Notes: a model not told the origin generated them from the sequence alone. 64,000 bases of DNA from Natronomonas sp. CBA1123 (GCF_009741925.1 NZ_WPCC01000002.1:1-64000); one strand, 5' to 3'. Shown: positions 7,667-16,426, numbered from the stretch's first letter. Translations and numbers: made by a program.

Positions 7667-8848
7667 CTATACGTTCTCCAGAGCCCGGTCTATGTCTTCG
7701 ATGAGGTCGGAGGTGCCTTCGATGCCAATCGGCATTCGAACCAGCGACTCCGAAATCCCCGCTTCTCGTCGTTCCTCCGGTGAAATGAACGACGCCGACA
7801 TCGTCCACGGGTGGTCGACGAGTGACTCGACACCGCCGAGGCTGACAGCAATCGTAAACACGTCCAGTTCTTCGAGAACGGCCCTCGTCTCCGCTTCGGT
7901 CGCGTCCAACTCGAATGAGACGATGCCGCCGAACCCGTCCATCTGCCGTCTCGCCAGCTCGTGTTGAGGATGCGATTCGAGTCCGGGATAGTTGACTCGA
8001 GAGACCGAGGGGTGTTCGAGGAGATGCTCGGCAATCGCGCGGGCGTTCCTTTCGTGTTTGTCCATCCGAAGCGGGAACGTCTTCGTCCCGCGAAGCACCA
8101 GATAGGAGTCGAACGGCGCCAGAAGGTTTCCGAGCGTGTACGCCTGTAGTTCCGAGATGCGATTGGCGAGTGCGGGGTCGCTCGTCGCCACCGCACCGCC
8201 GGTGGAATCGCTGTGACCGTTCAGGTATTTCGTAGTGCTGTGAACGACGAGGTCGGCGCCCTGCTCCAACGGCCGCTGGGAATACGGCGTCGCGAACGTG
8301 TTATCCACGCCGAGTGGGATTCCGTGGTCGTCGGCTATCGACGCCACCGCGTCTAGGTCACAGAGTTTCAACAGCGGGTTCGTCGGCGTCTCCATCCACA
8401 GTAGCGTCGTCTCGGGGCGTATCGCGGCCTCGACGTTCGTCGCGTCCGTTGCATCCACGTATTCGATTTCCACGCCGAGTTTTCCCCGGAAGAATTCCTC
8501 GAACAGGAGCCGTGTCCCGCCGTAGACGCCGTCGAAGGCGACGACGTGGTCGCCGGGGTCACACAACGCGAGGCCTGCCGTCGCGATGGCAGCAGTGCCC
8601 GAACTGAAGGCTATCGCCTCACTCGCCCCCGTCAGGTCGGCAAGTCGTGTCTCGAGCGCCTCCCGAGTCGGATTCCCGAACCGCGAGTATTTGTAGCCGT
8701 GCGCTGACTCTCCCGGCGCATCCATCTCGTGGTGGGTGGCCAAATGAATGGGCGAGACGACATCGCCGGAGACAGAACTGAGTTCGTCGGTGTTCTCACC
8801 ACTGTGGACCGCATCAGTCGCGAGGTCAGTTCCGGTGTCGTCGGTCAT
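7667..8848 (-). CDS. PLP-dependent trans-sulfuration enzyme (cystathionine gamma-synthase/lyase family)
   Basis: A 393-residue member of the Cys/Met-metabolism PLP family. It shows YSRFGNPT (about residue 53), SSGTAAIATAG (about 80), the aspartate strand GVDNTFATPY (about 175), and the PLP lysine in HSTTKYLNGHSD (about 200). The end motif LVRMPIGIEGTSDLIEDI is also typical. The family includes cystathionine gamma-synthase, gamma-lyase, O-acetylhomoserine sulfhydrylase and methionine gamma-lyase, and the residues I can see do not separate them. I chose the ATG at 8848 (MTDDTGTD), since a longer start at 8923 runs into the neighbouring regulator. It lies in a run of minus-strand genes with an HxlR regulator and an FMN reductase, which suggests sulfur assimilation or breakdown of organosulfur compounds. 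Confidence 0.88.
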   Translation of the reverse strand: MTDDTGTDLATDAVHSGENTDELSSVSGDVVSPIHLATHHEMDAPGESAHGYKYSRFGNPTREALETRLADLTGASEAIAFSSGTAAIATAGLALCDPGDHVVAFDGVYGGTRLLFEEFFRGKLGVEIEYVDATDATNVEAAIRPETTLLWMETPTNPLLKLCDLDAVASIADDHGIPLGVDNTFATPYSQRPLEQGADLVVHSTTKYLNGHSDSTGGAVATSDPALANRISELQAYTLGNLLAPFDSYLVLRGTKTFPLRMDKHERNARAIAEHLLEHPSVSRVNYPGLESHPQHELARRQMDGFGGIVSFELDATEAETRAVLEELDVFTIAVSLGGVESLVDHPWTMSASFISPEERREAGISESLVRMPIGIEGTSDLIEDIDRALENV

Positions 8849-8919
8849 GAGGGCAAGCAGTCTCGGCCCGTGAATGAATCCCTCGGGTCGGCTCGCCGAC
8901 TCGGCCCCCGCATCCCGAC

Positions 8920-9297
8920 TCAATCACGTCTCGGAACATCGCCTTCCGGGGGTTCTTCCCCCCAGTCCGCTTCCCATTCGGCCAGTTCGTCTAGCGCGTC
9001 GAGGAGTCCCTCGCCTTTCGAAGTGAGTCGATAGTAGACTGCGACCGGCGCCGCTTCCTCCATTCGGCGGGTGACGACGTCGTTCTCGACCAGTTCGTCG
9101 AGGGCGTCCGAGAGGGTCTTCGAGCGGGCGTTCGTCGCCTCCTTGAGTTCGTTGAACCGCTGTTCGCCGTCGGCGAGTGCGTAGATGACGTTCAGGCGCC
9201 ACGGCGTCCCGACCTTGTCGATGGCTTGGATGACGGGGCACGCGGAGGCGTTGTGCGCTTCGATTTCGTGTTGTCGTGTTTCGGTTTCGGCAGACAT
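8920..9297 (-). CDS. HxlR-family transcriptional regulator
   Basis: A 125-residue winged-helix protein with the HxlR signature: CPVIQAIDKVGTPWRLNVIYAL (about 20-41), FNELKEATNARSKTLSDALDEL (about 48-69) and the wing YRLTSKGEGLLDALDEL. The cysteine at about residue 20, before the first helix, is the one many HxlR/DUF24 regulators use to sense thiol or quinone stress. It lies two bases downstream of the FMN reductase gene on the same strand, so it is probably co-transcribed with it. It may regulate this cluster. Confidence 0.88.
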   Translation of the reverse strand: MSAETETRQHEIEAHNASACPVIQAIDKVGTPWRLNVIYALADGEQRFNELKEATNARSKTLSDALDELVENDVVTRRMEEAAPVAVYYRLTSKGEGLLDALDELAEWEADWGEEPPEGDVPRRD

Positions 9298-9299
9298 GA

Positions 9300-9884
9300 T
9301 TAATCAGCCGTAGGAACGGCACAGGCAGCAGGGGCGTCAGGGTACGATTCGACGTTCGCGTAGTCGACGAGTTGGCCGCCGAGCGCCTCGAGACGTTCGA
9401 GTAATCCCTCGTCGGTCAATTCGCCGTCCTCGAAGGCGCTGTGGGAGTCCGGAATCGCGACTTGCGTGGGGAGCACCCAGGCGTCCAGTTCGCGGGCAAC
9501 CGACCGAAGATGCTCCAGAGCGGGCGTCGGAAACCCACCGCCGGAGACAGCCAGCAGTCCGACCGTCGTTTCTTCGAATTCGTCGAATCCACAGTAGTCC
9601 AACGCGGTTTTCAGCGGCGAGGAGTACGACCCGTGGTACATCGGCGTTCCCAGCAACACCGCGTCGGCACGCCGGATGCGGCGACGAAGCGAGTCGGCAT
9701 CGCCGGCGTCCGTTCGGTCCGGGTCGAAGAGGGGGAGTTCGAGCTCCGAGAGGTCGATGAAGTCCGTCTCGGCACCGCGGACTTCGGCGGCCGTCAGTGC
9801 TCGCCGCAGCGCGCGATGGGTGTAGCTTCCGTCCCGCTGACTTCCACATACTGCGACTACATGTTTGGAATCGGTTACTTCCAT
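9300..9884 (-). CDS. NADPH-dependent FMN reductase (flavodoxin-like)
   Basis: The 194-residue protein has the flavodoxin-like NAD(P)H:FMN reductase pattern: AVCGSQRDGSYTHRAL (phosphate loop, about residues 11-26), DFIDLSELELPLFDPD (about 41-56), GTPMYHGSYSSPLKTALDYC (about 78-97) and LLAVSGGGFPTPALEHL (about 108-124). It should reduce FMN or quinones with NAD(P)H. The position upstream of an HxlR regulator and a trans-sulfuration enzyme recalls sulfonate/organosulfur flavin reductases or quinone reductases of stress operons. The ATG at 9884 lies 30-50 bases from TATA-like sequences at 9905-9945. Confidence 0.85.
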   Translation of the reverse strand: MEVTDSKHVVAVCGSQRDGSYTHRALRRALTAAEVRGAETDFIDLSELELPLFDPDRTDAGDADSLRRRIRRADAVLLGTPMYHGSYSSPLKTALDYCGFDEFEETTVGLLAVSGGGFPTPALEHLRSVARELDAWVLPTQVAIPDSHSAFEDGELTDEGLLERLEALGGQLVDYANVESYPDAPAACAVPTAD

Positions 9885-9950
9885 GTGTGGTCAAAACCCA
9901 CGTTAGGATAGTAAGTAAAAGCTCGGTGAGATGAATTACAGTAAATATTC

Positions 9951-10889
9951 TTATGTGTCTAATTCGCGCTCGACAGACACGTCAAACGACTCGTCGACGA
10001 CACAAACTAGCTGCTCGTCCCCGTCCTGTATCGCGACCTCGATAGCCATCGAGTCTGCCATCCGAAGGCCGATTGCATCGGCGTCGACGACGAATCCGAG
10101 GTCCCACAGGGGTGTCCGTCGAACGTCGATGCCCGCCTCGTGGAGTCGTCCCGTAATCGAAGGGCGCGACAGGAGGACAACCCCGACCGGGATGAAACTG
10201 TAGAAACTGCACCGTTCGCAGTCGACCGAGACGACCGCTGGGTGGTCGCGAGCGAAGTACTCGTCGTAGCGGTCCAGTTCTTCGAGGACGCCGATACAAA
10301 TTCCGTGGTCGTCGACGTTGCTGGCGAACTCGCGGTCGATTCGACCGGCACAGAACGGACAGACCCCATCGAGAGCACACGACCAGATAAGTCGCGTCCG
10401 TCGGTCGAAGGCGTTCACGATTTCCTCGGGGTCTCTGTCAGCCGTTCCACCGGGGTCGAACGGCCACTCCAGAGCGCGGTTCCCGCAGTCCGGACAGTGG
10501 ACACGGCCGATGAAGTCGGTGCCGTATTCGAAGGTCAATGCCGTGGCACAGTCACGGCAGTCGGCGTCGAGTTCGACGGGGTCGACGGCGGCCTGTTCAT
10601 GGAAGACGCCGCTTTGAATCGCATCGAGGACGCGGTGACCGGGATACTGGAGTTCGTAGCCGTCGTCCGTCTGAGCGACGAAGTGGCCCTGAAGCTCCGA
10701 AAGGTGATACGTGAATTTCCCGGAGTCACGTTCGCCGACTGCCGAGCGAAGCTCGGAGAACGACAGTGAGAACCCGGGCGCGTCCCACAGCGCGAGCAGA
10801 ATCTCCAGACGAAGGTCGTGGCTCAGCGTCATGAACGCCGACTCGGCGTCGGCGACGCCACCGCTCGTTTCGGTGGATTCGTTGGCCAT
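9951..10889 (-). CDS. Winged-helix regulator with zinc-cysteine C-terminal domain
   Basis: The 312-residue protein opens with an ArsR-like winged helix (LSHDLRLEILLALWD, about residues 21-35, and GKFTYHLSELQGHF, about 56-69). The C-terminal two thirds carry paired cysteines: CRDC (about 107), CPDC (about 130), CPFC (about 170) and CERC (about 216), which should bind one or two zinc ions. This fits the haloarchaeal two-domain regulators of the DUF7347/DUF7351 type. I use the ATG at 10889 (MANESTE). It lies downstream of an MFS gene on the same strand and may regulate it. Confidence 0.8.
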   Translation of the reverse strand: MANESTETSGGVADAESAFMTLSHDLRLEILLALWDAPGFSLSFSELRSAVGERDSGKFTYHLSELQGHFVAQTDDGYELQYPGHRVLDAIQSGVFHEQAAVDPVELDADCRDCATALTFEYGTDFIGRVHCPDCGNRALEWPFDPGGTADRDPEEIVNAFDRRTRLIWSCALDGVCPFCAGRIDREFASNVDDHGICIGVLEELDRYDEYFARDHPAVVSVDCERCSFYSFIPVGVVLLSRPSITGRLHEAGIDVRRTPLWDLGFVVDADAIGLRMADSMAIEVAIQDGDEQLVCVVDESFDVSVERELDT

Positions 10890-10930
10890 AGCTACCAACG
10901 CGTCCGATTCCGCTTAAAAATTGGCTCCAT

Positions 10931-12124
10931 CTACCTAGCGACAAAGAGGAGTACTGCCACAACTGCGGCACTGAACCCCGCACCGAGGAGTGTACGCTGG
11001 TAGCCGATTTCTCCGCTCAGTAGCGTGAACGCGATGGGTCCGACGGCCTGGCTGATGCCGATTGTCGTCGTCTGGAGACTCATCACGCCCCCGCGGACGT
11101 GAGTCGGGGCGAGGGAACTGATTCCGCCGAACAGTGTCGGTGTAACGAGTCCACTGCCGAGGCCGAAGACGAGAAGTCCTCCGACGAGGGCCGTCTGACC
11201 GTCAGCAAAGCCGACGATGAGAAACCCGACCGCATACAACAGGAACCCGACAGCGAGGTGCCTCGCCGTCGACAGTCGAGCGGTTACTCGCCAGTTTTGC
11301 GTCGAAACGACCGCGGTCGCCAACAGGACGGCACTCGTGACCAGCCCCACCGTCGTCGCGGTAACCCCGAACCTCCCGGTGAGATAGAAGGGAAGCGCAG
11401 TGTACAGCCCTCCGAACAGCAGGCTAAACGAGAGGAACATCACCCCATACAGCGCGAAAGCACGCCGCGCCGGAATCGTCTGCAACGCTTCCCTGAGGTA
11501 TCCCCTGTCGCTTGAACCCGATTCGGTCCGCCGTTCGTCCAGTGTCCACAGGACAAGACCCGCGACTGGGAGTGTAAGCGCGTACATGAGGAACGGCGCG
11601 TTCCACACGCGGGTCGCGAGGTATCCGCCGATGACGGGGTAGGCGGCAGTCCCGAGCGAAAGCATTGCCGATGTCACGCCCATCACGGCGTCGTGTTGGT
11701 GGCCGGTGTATCGGTCACCGACGACGGTCATCGCGAGAGCGGAGAGAACGCTCCCCGCGGCGAATCCCTGGACGACACGCAGACCGAGCGCCACCGAGAA
11801 GTCGTCGGTGAACCAGACAGCGACTCCGGCGAGGCCGAACACCACGAGACAGCCGGAGAGGACGTATCGCCGACCGACACGGTCGGCAAGCGCTCCGATA
11901 ACCGGCGCCAGTACAATACCAGGGAGCGCATACAGCGTGATGAGCAGGCCAGCACGGGACTCCGAGACGCCGAACACGGATTGGACCTCGGGAAGAACTG
12001 GACTAATCATCGGGACGTCCATCGGCGTCATCAGCGTGGCCGCGAGAATCGCGAGTAACGCCGGCGACCGCCACGGAACGCCGACTGCACTCTCCGAGGC
12101 ACTCGAGTTTTCAGTCGCCGGCAT
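10931..12124 (-). CDS. MFS transporter
   Basis: A 397-residue, 12-span major facilitator superfamily carrier. The loop 2-3 signature GALADRVGRRYVLSG lies near residue 80, and the N-terminal helix reads LLAILAATLMTPMDVPMISPVLP. The pattern is that of drug:H+ antiporters of the DHA1 type, so export of a toxic compound is the likeliest role, but the substrate is not readable. The gene starts six bases after the DoxX frame and is probably transcribed with it from the promoter at about 12672. Confidence 0.85.
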   Translation of the reverse strand: MPATENSSASESAVGVPWRSPALLAILAATLMTPMDVPMISPVLPEVQSVFGVSESRAGLLITLYALPGIVLAPVIGALADRVGRRYVLSGCLVVFGLAGVAVWFTDDFSVALGLRVVQGFAAGSVLSALAMTVVGDRYTGHQHDAVMGVTSAMLSLGTAAYPVIGGYLATRVWNAPFLMYALTLPVAGLVLWTLDERRTESGSSDRGYLREALQTIPARRAFALYGVMFLSFSLLFGGLYTALPFYLTGRFGVTATTVGLVTSAVLLATAVVSTQNWRVTARLSTARHLAVGFLLYAVGFLIVGFADGQTALVGGLLVFGLGSGLVTPTLFGGISSLAPTHVRGGVMSLQTTTIGISQAVGPIAFTLLSGEIGYQRTLLGAGFSAAVVAVLLFVAR

Positions 12125-12130
12125 GGGGTA

Positions 12131-12548
12131 TCAGAGCCCGACGCCGACTGCCAGCGGCCACGTCCCGACGGAAACCGACAGGAACAGGAGAGAAGCTCCG
12201 ATTAGGCCGGCGTTCTTGAGGAAGTGAATCTGTTCGTTCTGTCGGTCCTGGCCGTCCATCGTCCAGAAGTCGTGCATGATGACCGTAATCGGGACGAGAA
12301 AGCCCACGATTGCGAGAACACCGAGGGTCGGGTAGACGCCGAAGAGCACCGAAAGTGCCCCAACGACTAACCCGAGACTCCCCAACGGCACGGTAACCGA
12401 CGCCAGCGGTGCCCCCCTTGCTCTTGGCGTAGCCGACCGACGATTCGAGGTCGAGCAGGTTTCCGACAGCGAGGTAGCCGACTACGAGCGCGAAGAGCGC
12501 TCGACCGAGCAGGAAGGCGACATCTGAGACGGCCGCTGGAACCGCCAT
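12131..12548 (-). pseudogene. DoxX-family membrane protein, frameshifted at a poly-G run
   Basis: The start frame encodes MAVPAAVSDVAFLLGRAL and continues to GYAKSKG, a typical DoxX N-terminus with its first helix. The rest of DoxX (LASVTVPLGSLGLVVGAL, FGVYPTLGVL and the final helices) is in another frame ending at 12131. The break is at a run of six C (12412-12417, six G on the coding strand). Removing one G joins the two parts into one protein of about 138 residues. This is either a real disruption or a base-calling error. DoxX proteins are membrane components linked to sulfur and redox stress. The start codon overlaps the stop of a tiny upstream ORF (TGATG), which suggests coupled translation. 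Confidence 0.75.
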
Positions 12549-12643
12549 CAGTTCTCACCTCGCTGGAACCCGCGAATGAGCTGGCTTCCGTTCGATAGCG
12601 TCGTTCCGACGATTACGTATCGGATGTCGTTCGGTGACTTCAT
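12548..12643 (-). CDS. 31-residue leaderless small protein ahead of doxX
   Basis: This short frame encodes MKSPNDIRYVIVGTTL and 15 more residues. Its TGA overlaps the ATG of the DoxX gene (TGATG), and its ATG at 12643 lies about 30 bases downstream of a TATA element (12672-12680, read on the minus strand), so it would be translated from a leaderless mRNA. It may be a real microprotein or a leader that couples translation. No family was recognised. Confidence 0.5.
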   Translation of the reverse strand: MKSPNDIRYVIVGTTLSNGSQLIRGFQRGEN

Positions 12644-12667
12644 CGCATTTGGAGAAAAAGGGGTCAA

Positions 12668-12720
12668 GTAAATATATTTCAGGCAGATTACACTATACCT
12701 GGTTTACTCCGGTATACCTG
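12668..12720 (-). promoter_or_regulatory. Promoter with shared upstream element, doxX-MFS operon
   Basis: Read on the minus strand, CCTGAAATATAT (12672-12683) forms a BRE/TATA element about 30 bases before the first ATG. The block directly upstream (12684-12695) repeats that of the promoter at 13991-14014 with two mismatches over 24 positions. A GGTATACC palindrome lies at 12711-12718. The same core recurs at 17386-17397. Confidence 0.65.
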
Positions 12721-12813
12721 GATTCGAATTGCGGTGATTTACCGACTAATAGGCTGTAGAAGCCCTGGTTAACAGAACTGGTCGTCCTCTGTACAGATTA
12801 GAAGATTTGATGA

Positions 12814-13761
12814 TTAACCGATGTTCCCTCGGTCGTGTGGCTTCTCCCAGTCGGTTTCGGGACCGACAGGGACGAACCCAGTCGGGTTGATGTCATTGTG
12901 GCTGCGGTAGTAGTGGGCCTTGACGTGTTCCGTATTGCACGTCTCTGCGACGCCCGGCGTCTGATAGATGTCCCGAGCGTAGTCGAAGAGGTGCTCGAAG
13001 TCACGGAGCCGCCGGACGTTACACTTGAAATGCGTGTGATACACCGAATCGAACCGATAGAGGGTCGGAAAGAGGAACACGTCGGCAAGTGTCAGTTCCT
13101 CCCCCAAGAGGTAGCGACGCTGACCGAGGGTGTCGTCCCACTGTTCGAGTGCTTCGAACAGGTCCCGGACGGCCGCCTCGTATTCGGATTGTGTGTCGGC
13201 AAATCCGGCTCTGTACACTCCGAGATTGATGTCACGATGAATCGAGTTGATGATGCTATCGATTTCGTCGCGTTTGTTCTCGGGGTAGAGTTTCCGTTCT
13301 CGAGTGGCGTGGGTTTCGAATGCTTCGTCGAGCATCCGAGCGATGTCCGCCGACTCGTTGTTGACGATTGTTTCCGTCTCGGTGTCGTAGAGGACGGGCA
13401 CCGTGACTCGACCCGTGTAGGATGGGTCCGTCCGGGTGTACACCTCTCGGAGATAGTCGGCGCCGTGTATCGAGTCGGGCGTACACGCGCGTTTCGAGGG
13501 GGTGAATTCCCATCCTTCGTCCCGGCGAACGGGGTCGACGATGTCGAGAGAAATCACGCCTTCGAGTCCCCTGAGGCGGCGCACCAGCGCGGTTCGGTGC
13601 GCCCACGGACAGGCCCGAGATATGTACAGGTGGTACCGATTCGGTTCGGCAGGGAAGGCGGGAGCGTGGGCTCTGGACAACTGAATCCACGCATCGAACC
13701 CTTGGCCATCACGCTCTCGTTCGGTTTCCGTCACCCACTCTCCGTCGACGAGTCGGCCCAT
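12814..13761 (-). CDS. Glutathione S-transferase family, glutathionyl-hydroquinone reductase-like
   Basis: The 315-residue protein has the Xi-class GST layout: a thioredoxin-fold half with the catalytic cysteine in SRACPWAHRTALVRR (about residues 47-61), then ESADIARMLDEAF (about 135), and an all-helical C-terminal half with LTLADVFLFPTLYRFD (about 223-238). Bacterial homologues (YqjG/PcpF) reduce glutathionyl-hydroquinones. Haloarchaea use gamma-glutamylcysteine as their main thiol, so the substrate is probably a conjugate of that thiol. This is inferred. I chose the ATG at 13761 over a GTG at 13767. The neighbours (HxlR, FMN reductase, DsbA-like) support a role in quinone or thiol stress. 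Confidence 0.88.
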   Translation of the reverse strand: MGRLVDGEWVTETERERDGQGFDAWIQLSRAHAPAFPAEPNRYHLYISRACPWAHRTALVRRLRGLEGVISLDIVDPVRRDEGWEFTPSKRACTPDSIHGADYLREVYTRTDPSYTGRVTVPVLYDTETETIVNNESADIARMLDEAFETHATRERKLYPENKRDEIDSIINSIHRDINLGVYRAGFADTQSEYEAAVRDLFEALEQWDDTLGQRRYLLGEELTLADVFLFPTLYRFDSVYHTHFKCNVRRLRDFEHLFDYARDIYQTPGVAETCNTEHVKAHYYRSHNDINPTGFVPVGPETDWEKPHDRGNIG

Positions 13762-13977
13762 CCTCACATCCCTCCGAAAAGTACGATACAGTTGCTGTCG
13801 GTTCTCCGACCCGGTTGGAAGGCTTCTTCGAACATCTTCAACCGACTGTTTCAGCTACTCCAACTAAGCATTCAGACACGGTCAAAGGAACCAGGTATGA
13901 CGAACGAAACCGGGGCGTAACTCCAGTACCCGCAGCCCTCGTGGGGCCGAAATCAACTACGGCATCGGGTTCATCGC

Positions 13978-14014
13978 GGTATACCTGATTTAGTGTAAGT
14001 TGCCTGAAATATAT
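13978..14014 (+). promoter_or_regulatory. Promoter with shared upstream element, dsbA-like operon
   Basis: GGTATACC at 13978-13985 is followed by TAGTGTAA (13991-13998) and TGCCTGAAATATAT (14001-14014). The last part holds a BRE/TATA element 28-36 bases before the ATG at 14042, so the transcript should be almost leaderless. The block matches the doxX promoter (12672-12695) on the opposite strand except for the two bases 13999-14000. Confidence 0.65.
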
Positions 14015-14041
14015 CGGGGGCGGACGGGTAGTTGTGAGTGC

Positions 14042-14887
14042 ATGACGGCAGAATCAGACGAACGGCCGACGATAACGCAGTTCACGGACCCGATGTGTAC
14101 GTGGTGCTGGGGGTCTGAACCGGTTATCAGGCACCTTCGGGTTGCCTACGGGAACCAGATACGAATCGAGTACGTGATGGGTGGGCTCATCGAGGACTTC
14201 GATGATTTCTACGATGCGGCCAACGACATCTCCGAACCGAGCGAAGTCGGCCCACACTGGCTTGAGGCCTCGGAAGCACACGGAATGCCGGTCGATACGG
14301 CCATCTTCGATGAAGACCCCGCCCAGTCGACGTATCCCGCCAGCATAGCCTACGTCGCCGCGCGCCAGCAGGACGAAACACTGGCGAGCCGATACCTGCG
14401 ACGGCTCCGTGAGGCCTACGCCACTCAGGTCCGGAACGTCAACCACCGTGAGGAACAGGTCGAGATTGCGGCGTCGGTCGGACTCGATGTGGACGAGTTT
14501 ACCGCGGCGCTGGACGACGGAACCGCTCGGGCCGAATTCGAGGCGGACCTCTCTCGGACCCGGGCAACCGGAGTTCGGGCGTTTCCGACCTACGAGATAG
14601 ACGGGCCCGAGGGGACACGGCTGGCCGGCGGCTTCCAGTCTTTCGAGGAGCTGGCGGCTGCGTTGACGGCCGTCGCTCCATCACTGGAGCAACACTCTCC
14701 TCCCACAGTAGAGCGATTCGTCGCTGATTACGGTCCCGTTGCGACTCGGGAGGTTGCCGAAGTGTACGAACTCGGAGACGGCAAGACACGGCAGACCCTG
14801 CGGACTCTCGCCGACGACGGCGCCGTTCGCTGTGAATCCCGTGGAAACGGCCTGTTTTGGCATTCGACCACTGGAGGTGATAGCTGA
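14042..14887 (+). CDS. DsbA-family (FrnE-like) thioredoxin-fold protein with C-terminal winged-helix-like tail
   Basis: The 281-residue product carries the active site CTWC in TDPMCTWCWGSEPV (about residues 15-28), as in FrnE-type DsbA proteins, and the cis-Pro segment GVRAFPTYEI near residue 179. The last 65 residues (VERFVADYGPVATREVAEV and TLRTLADDGAVRC) look like a winged helix, which is unusual for DsbA proteins. No signal peptide is present, so it acts in the cytoplasm as a disulfide reductase or isomerase. I use the ATG at 14042, which fits the promoter. The stop overlaps the start of the citrate-synthase-like gene by one base. Confidence 0.82.
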   Translation: MTAESDERPTITQFTDPMCTWCWGSEPVIRHLRVAYGNQIRIEYVMGGLIEDFDDFYDAANDISEPSEVGPHWLEASEAHGMPVDTAIFDEDPAQSTYPASIAYVAARQQDETLASRYLRRLREAYATQVRNVNHREEQVEIAASVGLDVDEFTAALDDGTARAEFEADLSRTRATGVRAFPTYEIDGPEGTRLAGGFQSFEELAAALTAVAPSLEQHSPPTVERFVADYGPVATREVAEVYELGDGKTRQTLRTLADDGAVRCESRGNGLFWHSTTGGDS

Positions 14888-16014
14888 TGGAGGACCTCCA
14901 CCCCGGACTCGAAGACATCTCGGTCGCCGAAACACGGCTCAGTTCCATCGACGGCGAGGCTGGCGAACTCCTCATCGGCGGCTTTCCGGTCGAGGAACTG
15001 GCAGCTAATGCGACCTACGAGGAAACCGTCTTCCTGCTGTTGAACGACCGGCTGCCGACTGTCGAGGAACTGAACGCGTTTCGGTCGGCGTTGGCGAGTC
15101 ATCGTGCCATCGGCGAGGAGACACGAGCAGTCCTTCGACGAGCGGCCAACGAAGAGAAGCCGCCGATGGACGCCCTCAGGATGGGTCTCTCGGCGGCCTC
15201 GCTCGGCGTCGAGGACGAAACAACCCAAACCGCAGTTCGGAGAGTCATCGCCGTCGTCCCGACCATCGTCTCGACGTACTGGCGATACCGGGAGGATAAG
15301 GACCCAATTGCGCCCCGAAGCGACCTTCGACACGCTGAGAACTATCTGTACATGATGACCGGAGACGAGCCAACTCAGGCGGCGGTTCGTGGGCTCGAAA
15401 CGTATCTCAACACGGTTGTCGACCACGGGCTGAACGCCTCGACGTTCACCGCCCGAGTGGTGGTTTCGGCGGAGTCCGACGTGGTGTCAGCGGCGACTGC
15501 GGCCGTCGGGACACTGAAGGGACCGCTCCACGGCGGTGCTCCCGGCCCGGTCTTGGAGATGCTCGAAGAAGTGTTTGAAACGGGCGGTCCCGAAGCGTAC
15601 GTTCGGACGAAACTCGACGCCGGAGAGCGACTGATGGGGTTCGGACACCGAGCGTATCGGGTTCGCGACCCACGTGCCGAGGTGCTTTCGACAGCCGCCG
15701 AGCAGTTCTACGACGCGGGTGGTGACGCTGAGTTCTTCGCTGCGACGAAGACCTTCGAGGACGTGGCTACTGACCTGTTGGCCGAACACAAGCCGCAACG
15801 ACGGTTAGAGACGAACGTCGAGTTTTACACTGCCGTGCTCCTTGCCGGTGTCGGCGTCCCGAAGGAGCTTTTCACGACGACGTTCGCCGTGGCGCGGGTC
15901 GGGGGATGGATGGCCCACGCGCTCGAACAATTGGACGACAACAAACTCGTTCGGCCTCGGAGTCGCTACACGGGCCGGACGGACCGACGGTGGAAACCGA
16001 TTGACGACCGATAG
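14887..16014 (+). CDS. Citrate synthase-like protein
   Basis: The 375-residue protein matches the citrate/2-methylcitrate synthase family: LIGGFPVEELA (about residue 28), GPLHGGAPGPVLEML (catalytic His, about 213-227), GFGHRAYRVRDPRAEVL (catalytic His, about 252-268) and the end YTAVLLAGVGVPKELFTTTFAVARVGGWMAHALEQ with catalytic Asp region replaced or shifted (usual Asp in VDFYSG is here NVEFYTA, about residue 310). That Glu in place of the catalytic Asp is notable. It should condense an acyl-CoA with a keto acid. It is coupled to the DsbA-like gene and is unlikely to be the housekeeping citrate synthase. Confidence 0.85.
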   Translation: MEDLHPGLEDISVAETRLSSIDGEAGELLIGGFPVEELAANATYEETVFLLLNDRLPTVEELNAFRSALASHRAIGEETRAVLRRAANEEKPPMDALRMGLSAASLGVEDETTQTAVRRVIAVVPTIVSTYWRYREDKDPIAPRSDLRHAENYLYMMTGDEPTQAAVRGLETYLNTVVDHGLNASTFTARVVVSAESDVVSAATAAVGTLKGPLHGGAPGPVLEMLEEVFETGGPEAYVRTKLDAGERLMGFGHRAYRVRDPRAEVLSTAAEQFYDAGGDAEFFAATKTFEDVATDLLAEHKPQRRLETNVEFYTAVLLAGVGVPKELFTTTFAVARVGGWMAHALEQLDDNKLVRPRSRYTGRTDRRWKPIDDR

Positions 16015-16111
16015 TTCGGCTCACCGTTGACGCCCGCACCATTAGCATCCTCGTTTTCCACCCCCCGAACGTATCTCGACTGTTCGGCGGTCTTCGAGCT
16101 CGAAAAACAGC

Positions 16112-16426
16112 TCAGAGTATCACGACGGCCCTGCGAAGCACGAGGACGGTGAAGATGCCGGTGCCGAGGGACAACAGGATACTGTCCGTGCGGCGAACGA
16201 CGACGAGAACAACCGCTGCAGCAGCCCATTCTGGTGGACCTCCTTGGAGGAGTTCCGGGGCGAGAATCGCGATGATGATACCTCCGGGTAACGCTTCCAG
16301 CCCGGATTTCGCACGGTCGGATAGCTCTACTTGCTCTAATACCCAGAGTCCTCCTGCCTTCGTCACGTAGGTGAGGACGGCCATCCCGAGGATAATCGAG
16401 ACGGGGATAACCGAGGCTTCAATCAT
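16112..16426 (-). CDS. azlD: AzlD-family branched-chain amino-acid exporter subunit
   Basis: A 104-residue protein with three or four hydrophobic helices (IILGMAVLTYVTKAGGLWVL at about 8-27, GLEALPGGIIIAILAPELL at about 42-60, then two more). The size and the T-K-AGG motif in helix 1 match AzlD. It forms the small subunit of the AzlCD exporter in the cytoplasmic membrane. Its start overlaps the end of azlC by eight bases. Confidence 0.85.
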   Translation of the reverse strand: MIEASVIPVSIILGMAVLTYVTKAGGLWVLEQVELSDRAKSGLEALPGGIIIAILAPELLQGGPPEWAAAAVVLVVVRRTDSILLSLGTGIFTVLVLRRAVVIL

